Origin: Oleispira antarctica RB-8
GTDB lineage: Bacteria > Pseudomonadota > Gammaproteobacteria > Pseudomonadales > Oceanobacteraceae
Direction: 5' to 3'
NCBI GenBank assembly: GCA_000967895.1
Contig: FO203512.1
Span: 372,001-436,000, forward strand
Length of the DNA stretch: 64,000 nt
A program made the position numbers and the translations under genes. Shown one piece after another: positions 36,745 through 45,640 of the stretch (position 1 is the first letter of the stretch; each line of letters opens with the position of its first letter). The notes beneath the pieces were generated by a model, which searched no databases, was not told the DNA's origin, and saw only the letters and a program-made list of their open reading frames with translations.

Positions 36745-37965
36745 ATGCCTGATTTTGAATACACCGGTCGTGATAGTGCAGGGCAGCAGATCAGTGGTCA
36801 GCTCGAGGCGTCGAGTCAAGCGGCCGCGATGAGTCAGTTACAACTGAAGAAGATTATTCTTACGAGTCTTGCAGAAAAAACATTGGAATCAAAGGGTGTT
36901 GAGTTTTCTTTTACAATTAAAAGAAAAATTGCACTCGATGACCAGGTGCTGTTAACACGTCAGTTATATGCACTGACTAAAGCAGGTATTCCTATTATTC
37001 GTGCGCTTAATGGGCTCGCTGAATCAAGTGATAATGCTCGCTTATCTGAAGTACTTAATGCGATAGCAACATCTTTAATTTCTGGCACTGAATTAGCGAC
37101 AGCATTTCGTCAATTTCCAAAAATATTCTCTCCTATTTTTATCAGTATGATTCATGTTGGGGAAAATACAGGGCGGCTAGATTTAGCCTTTCAAAAGTTG
37201 ACGGCACACCTAGAGTTAGAAAGAGAAACGAAGAAGCGAATTAAATCCGCAACCCGTTATCCCATATTTGTAATATTGGCCATCACAATGGCTATGACGG
37301 TTATTAATGTCATGGTGATCCCAAGTTTTGCTAGTGTATTTGCAAAATTAGGTGCTGATTTACCCATCGCAACCCGCATATTAATGGCGAGTTCCGAATT
37401 CACGATTAATTATTGGTGGCTAATCCTATTAGTTTTAGGTAGTGGATCATTTGCCTGGGTTAGATTTGTCAAAACACCCGAGGGTTTATTATGGTGGGAT
37501 ACAAAAAAATTACGACTGCCTTTATTTGGCTCTTTATTTAAGCGAATTGCGCTGTCTCGGTTTTCTCGTTCTTTTGCAATGATGCTTACGTCAGGTGTTC
37601 CTATTTTAAAAGCCCTTTCTATCGTGGCAGAAAGTGTTGGCAATAGATCCATTGGTTTAGCAATTGAAGAAATGTATCGCGGTGTCGAACGAGGGGAGCG
37701 CTTAACCAGCACCGCGGCAGCAACAGGACTCTTTACTCCGCTTGTATTGCAGATGATGGCTGTAGGCGAAGAAACTGGCTCAGTCGATACTTTATTAAAT
37801 GATGTCGCCGATTTTTATGAAGAAGAAATTGATTATGAATTGAAACAACTTGCGGATTCGATCGAACCTATTCTCTTAGTGTTCTTAGGAATATTGGTGC
37901 TCGTATTGGCCTTAGGTGTCTTCTTACCTATCTGGGATCTTAGTGGTGCCATGGGAGGAAAGTAA
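36745..37965 (+). CDS. mshG: MSHA inner-membrane platform protein MshG
   Basis: MshG is a PilC/GspF-type platform protein. It has two GspF repeats with hydrophobic helices at about 165-190, 218-235 and 375-395. Motifs include LTRQLYALTKAGIPIIRALN and FSRSFAMMLTSGVPILKAL. ATG 36745 (MPDFEYTGRDSAGQQ) follows GGAGG by five bases. An upstream ATG at 36733 lies inside mshE and lacks a site. Confidence 0.96.
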   Translation: MPDFEYTGRDSAGQQISGQLEASSQAAAMSQLQLKKIILTSLAEKTLESKGVEFSFTIKRKIALDDQVLLTRQLYALTKAGIPIIRALNGLAESSDNARLSEVLNAIATSLISGTELATAFRQFPKIFSPIFISMIHVGENTGRLDLAFQKLTAHLELERETKKRIKSATRYPIFVILAITMAMTVINVMVIPSFASVFAKLGADLPIATRILMASSEFTINYWWLILLVLGSGSFAWVRFVKTPEGLLWWDTKKLRLPLFGSLFKRIALSRFSRSFAMMLTSGVPILKALSIVAESVGNRSIGLAIEEMYRGVERGERLTSTAAATGLFTPLVLQMMAVGEETGSVDTLLNDVADFYEEEIDYELKQLADSIEPILLVFLGILVLVLALGVFLPIWDLSGAMGGK

Positions 37966-38615
37966 TGACTGTCGGGACTTTTGTATCTATTCGTAACAGG
38001 GGTAGGAAAACAATAGGATCCTTGACTAGAATTAGGAATAAGAGGTTATTCAATGAAGTTGGTTTTAGTTTATTAGAGTTCACGATCGCTTTGATCATTG
38101 TTGCGGCTTTAGTATCAGTTTTGATACCTAAGTTGAATAACTTACAAGATGATGTTCATAAAGTGAATGTGCAGTTGACCGCGAGTTCATTGCAGGCCGC
38201 AGTGAATTCAACGCATAGTCTTTGGCAGTCACAGGGATCGAGTAATCAGGCTGTATTACTGAAAGGCTTTGGGTACGGAAATATACTGATGGGAAGTGAA
38301 GGCTGGCCTGTAGATGCTATCGATTTGAATCACCAAGATTTAAAGGAGGTAACTACGCGTTTTGTTTTAAATAGCTCAACCTGTAAACGGCTATGGAATG
38401 GCTTATTAAAAGATACGATACCTAAGGTTAAAGTGAGTACTGAGAGAGAAGGTAAAAGTACTGAAAGAAAGAAAGGTGAAGTCGATGATATTGATTTCAC
38501 CTATCTGGCTGATTTTAAACAAGGGGTTTGTACTTTTCGTTATCTGTTAGTTAATAACGGTTCGCGAATTGAATATGATCTGGTAACAGGTCGAGTTATT
38601 ACCTTATTTTTATAA
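37965..38615 (+). CDS. Prepilin-like protein at the mshF/mshB position
   Basis: The 216-residue protein has a class III signal with Gly-Phe cleavage: NEVG followed by FSLLEFTIALIIVAALVSVL, with the conserved Glu5. The leader before cleavage is about 33 residues, unusually long. After the hydrophobic helix comes a pilin-like globular part with one Cys pair (about 146-184). In Vibrio, mshF and mshB lie between mshG and mshA. This gene occupies their place and looks closer to a minor pilin. It starts at the mshG stop, with ribosome-binding site AGGAAAG. Confidence 0.75.
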   Translation: MTVGTFVSIRNRGRKTIGSLTRIRNKRLFNEVGFSLLEFTIALIIVAALVSVLIPKLNNLQDDVHKVNVQLTASSLQAAVNSTHSLWQSQGSSNQAVLLKGFGYGNILMGSEGWPVDAIDLNHQDLKEVTTRFVLNSSTCKRLWNGLLKDTIPKVKVSTEREGKSTERKKGEVDDIDFTYLADFKQGVCTFRYLLVNNGSRIEYDLVTGRVITLFL

Positions 38616-38645
38616 TTTTATTAAAGTGAAATTCAGGAGCGATCT

Positions 38646-39122
38646 ATGAGAAATATCAACAAACAAGCAGGCTTTACCCTAATTGAATTAATTATGGTAA
38701 TCGTGATTTTAGGAGTGCTTTCTGCCTTTGCTTTACCACGATTTGCAGATTTAGGTAGCGAAGCCAGAGCAGCAAGTATTAGTGGTTTAACGGGATCATT
38801 AAAAGCAGCATCAAATATTGCACATGCACAATCATTAGCAAAAGGTAGTGCGCATAATGCCGTTGCTGACTTAGAAGGAACTGATGTGACTATGATTGGC
38901 TTTTATCCTACAGCTGATGCTGATGGTATTGATGCCGCAGCTCAAGTTGATGTTACTAATGATTATACTGTTTCTAGTGCAGGTGGGAGTGCTTTAAGTG
39001 ATGCAAGAACATATCAAATAGCCGGAGCGGCGACACCAGCTGCTTGTCAAGTGACTTACACTGCTGCTACAGCAATTACTGGTACAGCTTCTACAGTTGT
39101 TGCAATCATAACAGGCTGCTAA
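38646..39122 (+). CDS. mshA: MSHA major pilin subunit MshA
   Basis: MshA forms the pilus fibre. The 158-residue prepilin has a short leader MRNINKQAG and FTLIELIMVIVILGVLSAFA with Glu5. An alanine- and threonine-rich globular domain follows, with a C-terminal disulfide loop (AACQVTY to ITGC). It sits at the expected place between the minor pilin-like gene and mshC. A hairpin follows at 39134-39160, which could stabilise its mRNA. Confidence 0.95.
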   Translation: MRNINKQAGFTLIELIMVIVILGVLSAFALPRFADLGSEARAASISGLTGSLKAASNIAHAQSLAKGSAHNAVADLEGTDVTMIGFYPTADADGIDAAAQVDVTNDYTVSSAGGSALSDARTYQIAGAATPAACQVTYTAATAITGTASTVVAIITGC

Positions 39123-39133
39123 CTAGGTTTTTG

Positions 39134-39160
39134 TAAGAGCTAGAGAATTACTGGCTCTTA
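39134..39160 (+). promoter_or_regulatory. Stem-loop between mshA and mshC
   Basis: TAAGAGCTAG pairs with CTGGCTCTTA (one G-U pair) to form a 10-bp stem with a seven-base loop. No strong T run follows. It could act as a partial terminator or 3' mRNA stabiliser, giving more MshA than the later pilins. That function is inferred. Confidence 0.5.
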
Positions 39161-39172
39161 TAATTATTGTTT

Positions 39173-39661
39173 ATGAAAAAATCTCAGCAAGGTTTTACGT
39201 TAATCGAATTAATTACTGTAATAATCTTGCTGGGTATACTCTCAGCTTTTGCTGTTAGTCGATTCCCATCTTCTCAAACTTACTCAACGACAATCATCAA
39301 AAACCAATTTCTAGCATCAGCACGCTTAGCTCAACAAACCTCTTTAGCACGATCATCAACAGCTTCTAATGTCACTTTAAACATTTCCACGATTAGTGGT
39401 GAATGGCATTTAATTATAACTGGAGCGGGAGGTAATTCTTATACAGCTACAATTGATCAGGGCAATGAACAGATTCGGTTTGGGACAAATTTGGTCTCAG
39501 CCTGCTCAGCGCTGACTGCCTCACCTTTGACTCTAGTATTTGACGGTGACGGTAATCGAATTCCTCGCCAAAACTTAAGAGTTTGTATTGATTCTGATAT
39601 CGATTATGAACTCTGTATTAGTCCATCAGGATATGCGTATGAAGGTACTTGTTTACCCTAG
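39173..39661 (+). CDS. mshC: MSHA minor pilin MshC
   Basis: The protein of about 162 residues has the leader MKKSQQG and FTLIELITVIILLGILSAFA, and a GspH/FimT-like minor-pilin fold. ATG 39173 is preferred over an upstream TTG. The ribosome-binding site is weak. It lies between mshA and mshD, as in Vibrio and Shewanella. Confidence 0.87.
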   Translation: MKKSQQGFTLIELITVIILLGILSAFAVSRFPSSQTYSTTIIKNQFLASARLAQQTSLARSSTASNVTLNISTISGEWHLIITGAGGNSYTATIDQGNEQIRFGTNLVSACSALTASPLTLVFDGDGNRIPRQNLRVCIDSDIDYELCISPSGYAYEGTCLP

Positions 39662-40190
39662 CGTTCGCGCCTCTATGATAAAAAAATATGGGCGAAGTAG
39701 CGTATATAAAAAAACTACAGGTTTTAGTTTAATTGAGTTAGTCATTACGATTGTTGTACTGGGTATTGCACTTAGTGCCTTAAGTAGCAGTTTATTTACC
39801 AGTGTTGGTCGTAATGCTGATCCTTTGTGGCAAAGTAAAGCGAGTCAATTATCACAAGCCTATTTAGATGAAATTTTATCGATGCGATATGATGAATCTT
39901 CACCGCTAGGCGGAGGGAGTATTGGGGTGTGTAATACTCCAGGCAGCGAAACAGGAGAAGCGAGTCGCAGCTTATATGATGATGTTGATGATTATGATGG
40001 TTTAGCTGAAACCGCTGACTTTCTGGATACAATAACACCGTCTAGTTATAGTGGCTATACTGTCAGTATTGAAGTCACTTGTGTAGCTCAGGGGAATCCT
40101 ACTTTGACGGACAGTAAACTAATAGCATTAACGATTATTTCTCCTACGAGCCAACGTTTAATATTTTCGGTATTAAGAGCAGATTTATAA
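39639..40190 (+). CDS. mshD: MSHA minor pilin MshD
   Basis: The minor pilin of about 183 residues has cleavage TTG/FSLIELVITIVVLGIALSAL. The start is set at ATG 39639, eight bases after AGGA and inside mshC. An ATG at 39675 lacks a site, and the longer upstream frame is only an overlap. The C-terminal part has Cys residues (VCNTPGSETGE and VTCVAQGN). It overlaps mshO by one base. Confidence 0.85.
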   Translation: MKVLVYPSVRASMIKKYGRSSVYKKTTGFSLIELVITIVVLGIALSALSSSLFTSVGRNADPLWQSKASQLSQAYLDEILSMRYDESSPLGGGSIGVCNTPGSETGEASRSLYDDVDDYDGLAETADFLDTITPSSYSGYTVSIEVTCVAQGNPTLTDSKLIALTIISPTSQRLIFSVLRADL

Positions 40191-41035
40191 TGGCTTCTTT
40201 TAATCAGTTAAATATTTCCACTATTAAAAAAAATGCTGCGTTTACTCTCGTCGAACTGGTAACGGTTATTGTTGTATTGGGTATATTATCAACAGGCAGT
40301 GTGCACTTTATTTCAAATTCGGCAAAGGGTTTGGTCGATAGTGCAGAACGTCAAGCATTAGCGAGTACTGCAACCATCGCAATAGAAAAAGTATTGAGGG
40401 AAGTTCGTAGAGCTTTGCCAAATAGTGTGCGAAATTTTGAGGATGATGGCAATAGCTGTTTAGAGCTCGTGCCGATTTTGCACAGCAGTGAGTATGTATC
40501 AATTCCAATTGCAGCAGCAGAAACAAAGTTTGATGCGATTAAATTTGTCACTGCCTCAGGCACAGAATCCGGTTATGTTGCCGTTTATCCTAATAGTATT
40601 AATTCTGTATACAGTGCCAATCAGGCTATTTCAACGAATAAAGCGACCGCTGGTGTTGTAAATATTCCTGGGCCAGAGTTACAAGAAATCCTTTTTAACG
40701 GAGGTTCCTTGTATCGTTTTTTGACGGACTCACCAGGAAAACGATTTTTTTTAGTCGATGAACCCATCAGTTTCTGTGAGGATTCGAATGGACGTTTATG
40801 GCGTTATCAGGATTATGGTTTTCATCTTGATAGTACTTCTAGCATTCCTACATCAGGTAGTGATCGCTTATTAATTGCTGATTCGTTACAACAAAATAGT
40901 TTGTCTTTTAATGTTACCCCTGCTCAGCTACAAAGAAATGCAGTCGTGCGAATGAGCTTAATTGTTGAGCGTAAAGGTGCAACAAGTGAACAAGTGGATA
41001 TGAGTCAAGAGGTGCAATTAAGAAATGTTCCTTAA
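40190..41035 (+). CDS. mshO: MSHA minor pilin MshO
   Basis: The 281-residue protein has a leader of about 17 residues and a helix FTLVELVTVIVVLGILSTGS. The residue before the Phe is Ala (KKNAA/F), not the usual Gly, so processing may be slow. A large globular C-terminus follows. It lies between mshD and mshP in the expected order. The symbol follows position and fold. Confidence 0.85.
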   Translation: MASFNQLNISTIKKNAAFTLVELVTVIVVLGILSTGSVHFISNSAKGLVDSAERQALASTATIAIEKVLREVRRALPNSVRNFEDDGNSCLELVPILHSSEYVSIPIAAAETKFDAIKFVTASGTESGYVAVYPNSINSVYSANQAISTNKATAGVVNIPGPELQEILFNGGSLYRFLTDSPGKRFFLVDEPISFCEDSNGRLWRYQDYGFHLDSTSSIPTSGSDRLLIADSLQQNSLSFNVTPAQLQRNAVVRMSLIVERKGATSEQVDMSQEVQLRNVP

Positions 41036-41447
41036 CGCGGCAGGTAATAAATTAGCCAATATAAAATATTCAAAGCAAGGTGGGCTAGGTTTACCTATTG
41101 CACTTTTTATTATTACTATTATGAGTTTGATTGCGGTTGCGGTAAACCGATTAGGCGAGTCAAGTAGTCAGGCATTTAGCCAAAACTTACTATCGTCGCG
41201 AGCATTTTATGCCGCAGAAAGTGGTGCTCAATTAAGGGCGCAGAGGGTGCTATCTTCAGCCCCATGTGCTTGTGGTACCAGTGCGGATGTTGCGTATGAT
41301 TTTACGGCTGTTGGATTAAACCAATGCCGTGCCGCTACAAACTGTACTAGTTTTGTCGCTGATGGTGATACGTATTGCACTTTAGTTAGTATTGGCCGTT
41401 GTGATAATGCAAACGCAGAGCGGGCGATAGAGGTGCGGTTAAAATGA
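41025..41447 (+). CDS. mshP: MSHA biogenesis protein MshP
   Basis: The 140-residue PilX-like protein has an N-terminal helix (GLPIALFIITIMSLIAVAV) and the segment RAFYAAESGAQLRAQRVL typical of this family. The C-terminal part has several Cys residues. It overlaps mshO by 11 bases and mshQ by four (ATGA). Confidence 0.87.
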   Translation: MFLNAAGNKLANIKYSKQGGLGLPIALFIITIMSLIAVAVNRLGESSSQAFSQNLLSSRAFYAAESGAQLRAQRVLSSAPCACGTSADVAYDFTAVGLNQCRAATNCTSFVADGDTYCTLVSIGRCDNANAERAIEVRLK

Positions 41448-44400
41448 TAACGTTTATCCGATTTGTTTTATTGTCAGGTATTTTATTCTTAACCACGACA
41501 GCAAATGCTTCTTATACCATGACAGAGTTAGAAGGAACGCCTCTAGAGACGCCAGATGTTGTTAATACGGTTGCTTGGGATGGCTTAGATACTAACTTCC
41601 CCAGTGACGATGATAAACAAATAGTCAGCATTGGTTTCCCCTTTCAGTTCGATACACTAAGTTATGATTTTGTCACAATTTTTACCAACGGTATTTTAAA
41701 GTTTTTACCGGTTGATCGAATGCATCGAGATTATATTAATGAGTCATTACCGACTGATGAGGGCGATGGGTTCATTGCTGTTTATTGGGATGACCTTGTT
41801 GATGATGCTAACTCTTCAGTGACTTATGGCAACCTCGGAACTGCTCCAAATAGAAAATTTGTTGTTAATTGGACTAACGTAAGATCATATTCTAATAATT
41901 TTCGTTATGATTTTCAGGTTGTATTATATGAAAATGGCGATATTCGTTATCGCTATAATAACAATACATCCAATGGTGAAAGTGCAACGATTGGCTTGGA
42001 AATTAATGATACTGATTTTATAGAATATTCTTTCAATGAAGTTAGTGTTGAAGTCAGCTTCGATTTATTTTTTCGTAACCAACTTCTTGCTTTACCTGCA
42101 CCTATTTTACAGTATCGACTAGATGAAACCAGCTGGGATGGCAGTATCGGTGAAGTCGTCGATTCAAGTTCAAATAGTCTTAATGGACGTTCATTTTCAG
42201 GCGCTAATACTGGCAATGTAGCCCCTGCTTTAGGTGCTAATATTGGTACTTGTAACTATGGTGAGTTTGATGGACAAAACGATTATGTTGAAATAGCGGA
42301 TAATGCATTATTAGATTTATCCAATAATTTTTCTGTAGGTGTGTGGATTAAAATTGACTCAATACCGACTAGTGGACTAAAGACCATATTATCGAAAGAT
42401 GAGAACTATGAATTTCATGTTAATTCGGCAGGGAGAATATTTTGGTGGTGGAATACCGAAATTTTGGGTGCTGTTCGAACCGTTACTTCTGATACGAGTA
42501 TAGTCGCAGGTGTTTGGACTCATGTAGTTATTAGCTTTTCGACAGTAACACAGAATATTTTCATTAATGGCGTCGCTTCGGGTGATGAAATATACCCTGA
42601 AGGTGCGATAACTAATTCAGATCCTTTACAGATTGGAGCCGATCAAAATTCCGGCGGAAGATATTTCAACGGAGATATCGATGAAGTAAATATTTTTAAC
42701 CAAGCATTAAGCGAAACTCAAGCGCGAGAGCTTATGGAAATCACTCGTCCTTGCCCATCACTTAATTTATGTATAAGTAGTTTCCCTGATGGGCTGAATA
42801 GCCATACGGGAGGTAATATTAGTTTTAAACGTGACGCCCAACTTTTCTTTAGCCCTGACGATATATTGAGCGCTGGCAGTGTTTCATTAGATGGTGGTTC
42901 ATCTCAACGTAGTTGTGTGTCGGTTGAGTGCCAAGCGAGTGGTTTATCTGTGGAGGCAACAATTCCGGCGGCTTTTCCTGATACTAGTATTAGTACAACC
43001 GATGTGAATATTAATAATAATGCCGCAGGAAACATAGGTAGTGGAGAGAATGATTATCGTGACGTGTCACTGGGTAATAATTCAACCTTAAACATTATTG
43101 CAGGGTATGGTGATTATTATATTGATGATTTATCTTTTGGTAATAATGGCACGCTAAATTTAGTTTCTGGAACTTACTGGATTAACAATTTTTCTGCTGG
43201 GAGAGGGCTTGATATTAATATTAGCGGAGGGACCGCTAGATTGTACATTAATAATACTTTTTCACTGCCTAGAGATGCAATAATTAACTCACCGAGCTTA
43301 GCGACTCAAGGTGATGCAAGCCAGTTTTTTTTATATGGTTATAGTAATATTAATACCGGTAGCGACTCTACTTTTAGTGGCGTGATCTACGGCACAGGTG
43401 ATATTGAACTAGATAATACTTCAAATTATTACGGAGCTATTACGGGGGCAGATATTAGTATTGGTATTGATACCAATGTGTTTTTTAACCCTGCTGCCAC
43501 AGCCAATCTAGACTATGGAGATTTATGTGAAAGTGCGAGCTGCACTTTGGGAAGCTTTAACATTACACAACCCGCTTATGCTTTGGCTTGCCCTGGTATA
43601 CGAACAAAAATTTCCATTCAGGCTATGTGTGATGATGGCACTTCAGTAAAAGATGATTATGTGGGAACCGTTGATATTAGTAGTAATGAGAATGCGCTCA
43701 GTGAATTTTATCAATCTCTTGTATCGGTACCAACAATCAGCTCTATTATCTTTGATGGCTCTGAGTTCGGGCTTAAAGACGTTTTCCTTTTTCATCAGAA
43801 TGAAAACCCAGCACTTCAGGTTAGTGCAATGGATACTGCAGAATCTGTTACAAGTATTTCGACTACAGCCACTGATTATAGGACAGAGGGTTTTGCTATA
43901 ACGGAACCTGAGTCTTTTACTTGTGGTGATAATACCAGCATGAGTCTAACGGCTATCGGGGAAGATGATAATGGTTTAGCGTGCCAGACTCTTACTGGTT
44001 TTACAGGAACAAAAAATATTAAGGCTTGGTATGAAGTCAATATTAACTCAGACTCAGGCGCTGATCCTGTTTCGACAAATTTATTAATTCAAAGCCAGTC
44101 AATCAATACACAGGCTGAACCTACTGCCAATAATATTAATCTGACTTTCAATAATGGAATTGCCAACTTCCCTATCGCCTACGCGAATTCAGGGCAAATT
44201 TTAGGGATTAACTTTAAGCATGACGATGATCCCTATGATGGCAGTGTTCCAGAATTTTCTGCTTTAGTTGCTAGTACGACCTCCTTTATCGTAAAACCCA
44301 ATAGCATTAATCTCTCAATCAGTGATGCAGATTCTTCCTGTGCAGTGGGAATGGTTAATGAAAACTGTTCTAAGTTTATGGCCGCAGGTAGACCTTTTAT

Positions 44401-45577
44401 TATGAATGTTGAGGCGCAATGTGTAGGGGGAACCGTAGCGGATGAGTATCAAGGTGATGTTACTTTTTCACATAGTTTGGTCTCTCCTTTACCGGGAGCT
44501 TTTGGAAGTTTAGCGATTACCTCCGGAACGATTGGTGCTGTTGATAGTGGAACTATTCAAGTAGATAACCAAACGCTTACTGAAGTCGGAATTTTTAATC
44601 TGACTGCGGTAGCCAATAATTATTATGGAGAGACAATAGATCCATTCACTTTATCAAATGTGGGTCGTTTCTATCCTGAAAACTTTATTATGACAGCAAG
44701 CAGCACAACGAACAGTTGTGGTAGCTTCAGCTATATGAGTCAGACTGATAATGAAATTGATATTAGTTATACACTGCAAGCACAGAGATTTGGTGGAGGA
44801 ATAACGCTAAATTATGAGGGTGCTTTTGCCAAAGCTAACATGACGATCGTCGCTGAAGATAATAATGATGGGGGTGCTTATCATCAGACAAGACTAAGTG
44901 GCTTCAATTCGACCAGCTGGAATAATGGTGAATATTTATATTCAGACGGTGGGAGTTTCCTACGCGCTACATCAAGCTTACCTGATGGACCTTACCAGAA
45001 TCTTCAAATAGGTCTTCAGCTCAGTGATAACGATGGTGACGATAGTATACTTACTGGGTTAGATATGCAGTCAGATACGAATACTGATTGTGATGTTATT
45101 GGCGATTGTGATGCCAAGTCGGTAGGTAATAATTTGGATCTACGCTTTGGCCAAATGAAGCTCAGTAATGCCTTTGGTCCTGAAACGTTTGATCTAGATA
45201 TGATCGTTCGAACTGAATATTATGATGGCACCGGCTTTGTTTTAAATACGGATGATAACTGCACCGAAATATTTGCTACCGAACCAGAACTTTCTCCGCT
45301 TGCTGCTTCGTGGACTGATAATTTAGCTGTAGGTGATACAACTCCAAGCTTAATAAATACAATAGCATTCGGTATCGGGAAGGTTAGATTCAGTGAGGCA
45401 GGATTGGGTAATGCAGGCTCAGTTACTTTTCAATATGATACTAATACTTTCTTACTTTGGCTAAATACTGAAAATGATGATGATGCGGATTATGCCGATA
45501 ACCCATTCGGAAAAATAACATTCGGCCAGTTCAGAGGAAATGACCGCATGATTTATTGGCGAGAGATTGTGCGGTAA
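41444..45577 (+). CDS. mshQ: MSHA protein MshQ, large secreted adhesin-like protein
   Basis: The 1377-residue protein has a signal peptide (about 1-23) and an N-terminal nidogen-like region (about 55-190, GFIAVYWDDLVDD). A LamG-like domain covers about 225-425 (YGEFDGQNDYVEIADNALLDLS and NGDIDEVNIFNQALSE). A Cys-containing middle and a C-terminal DUF6701-type region follow, including FGQFRGNDRMIYWREI at the end. This domain set and position mark MshQ, which probably sits at the tip or outside of the pilus. Its binding target is unknown. Confidence 0.92.
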   Translation: MITFIRFVLLSGILFLTTTANASYTMTELEGTPLETPDVVNTVAWDGLDTNFPSDDDKQIVSIGFPFQFDTLSYDFVTIFTNGILKFLPVDRMHRDYINESLPTDEGDGFIAVYWDDLVDDANSSVTYGNLGTAPNRKFVVNWTNVRSYSNNFRYDFQVVLYENGDIRYRYNNNTSNGESATIGLEINDTDFIEYSFNEVSVEVSFDLFFRNQLLALPAPILQYRLDETSWDGSIGEVVDSSSNSLNGRSFSGANTGNVAPALGANIGTCNYGEFDGQNDYVEIADNALLDLSNNFSVGVWIKIDSIPTSGLKTILSKDENYEFHVNSAGRIFWWWNTEILGAVRTVTSDTSIVAGVWTHVVISFSTVTQNIFINGVASGDEIYPEGAITNSDPLQIGADQNSGGRYFNGDIDEVNIFNQALSETQARELMEITRPCPSLNLCISSFPDGLNSHTGGNISFKRDAQLFFSPDDILSAGSVSLDGGSSQRSCVSVECQASGLSVEATIPAAFPDTSISTTDVNINNNAAGNIGSGENDYRDVSLGNNSTLNIIAGYGDYYIDDLSFGNNGTLNLVSGTYWINNFSAGRGLDINISGGTARLYINNTFSLPRDAIINSPSLATQGDASQFFLYGYSNINTGSDSTFSGVIYGTGDIELDNTSNYYGAITGADISIGIDTNVFFNPAATANLDYGDLCESASCTLGSFNITQPAYALACPGIRTKISIQAMCDDGTSVKDDYVGTVDISSNENALSEFYQSLVSVPTISSIIFDGSEFGLKDVFLFHQNENPALQVSAMDTAESVTSISTTATDYRTEGFAITEPESFTCGDNTSMSLTAIGEDDNGLACQTLTGFTGTKNIKAWYEVNINSDSGADPVSTNLLIQSQSINTQAEPTANNINLTFNNGIANFPIAYANSGQILGINFKHDDDPYDGSVPEFSALVASTTSFIVKPNSINLSISDADSSCAVGMVNENCSKFMAAGRPFIMNVEAQCVGGTVADEYQGDVTFSHSLVSPLPGAFGSLAITSGTIGAVDSGTIQVDNQTLTEVGIFNLTAVANNYYGETIDPFTLSNVGRFYPENFIMTASSTTNSCGSFSYMSQTDNEIDISYTLQAQRFGGGITLNYEGAFAKANMTIVAEDNNDGGAYHQTRLSGFNSTSWNNGEYLYSDGGSFLRATSSLPDGPYQNLQIGLQLSDNDGDDSILTGLDMQSDTNTDCDVIGDCDAKSVGNNLDLRFGQMKLSNAFGPETFDLDMIVRTEYYDGTGFVLNTDDNCTEIFATEPELSPLAASWTDNLAVGDTTPSLINTIAFGIGKVRFSEAGLGNAGSVTFQYDTNTFLLWLNTENDDDADYADNPFGKITFGQFRGNDRMIYWREIVR

Positions 45578-45590
45578 CGTATTGAATTCA

Positions 45591-45614
45591 GCGCTAAGGT
45601 TTTAACGTTAGCGC
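45591..45614. terminator. Hairpin between convergent mshQ and ntrC
   Basis: GCGCTAA and TTAGCGC pair; the interior can extend the stem with GTT/AAC. No T run follows in either direction. It lies between the two converging stop codons and could stop or protect both transcripts. Confidence 0.5.
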
Positions 45615-45640
45615 GAATATTTCCAATCAATGTTTAGCTT

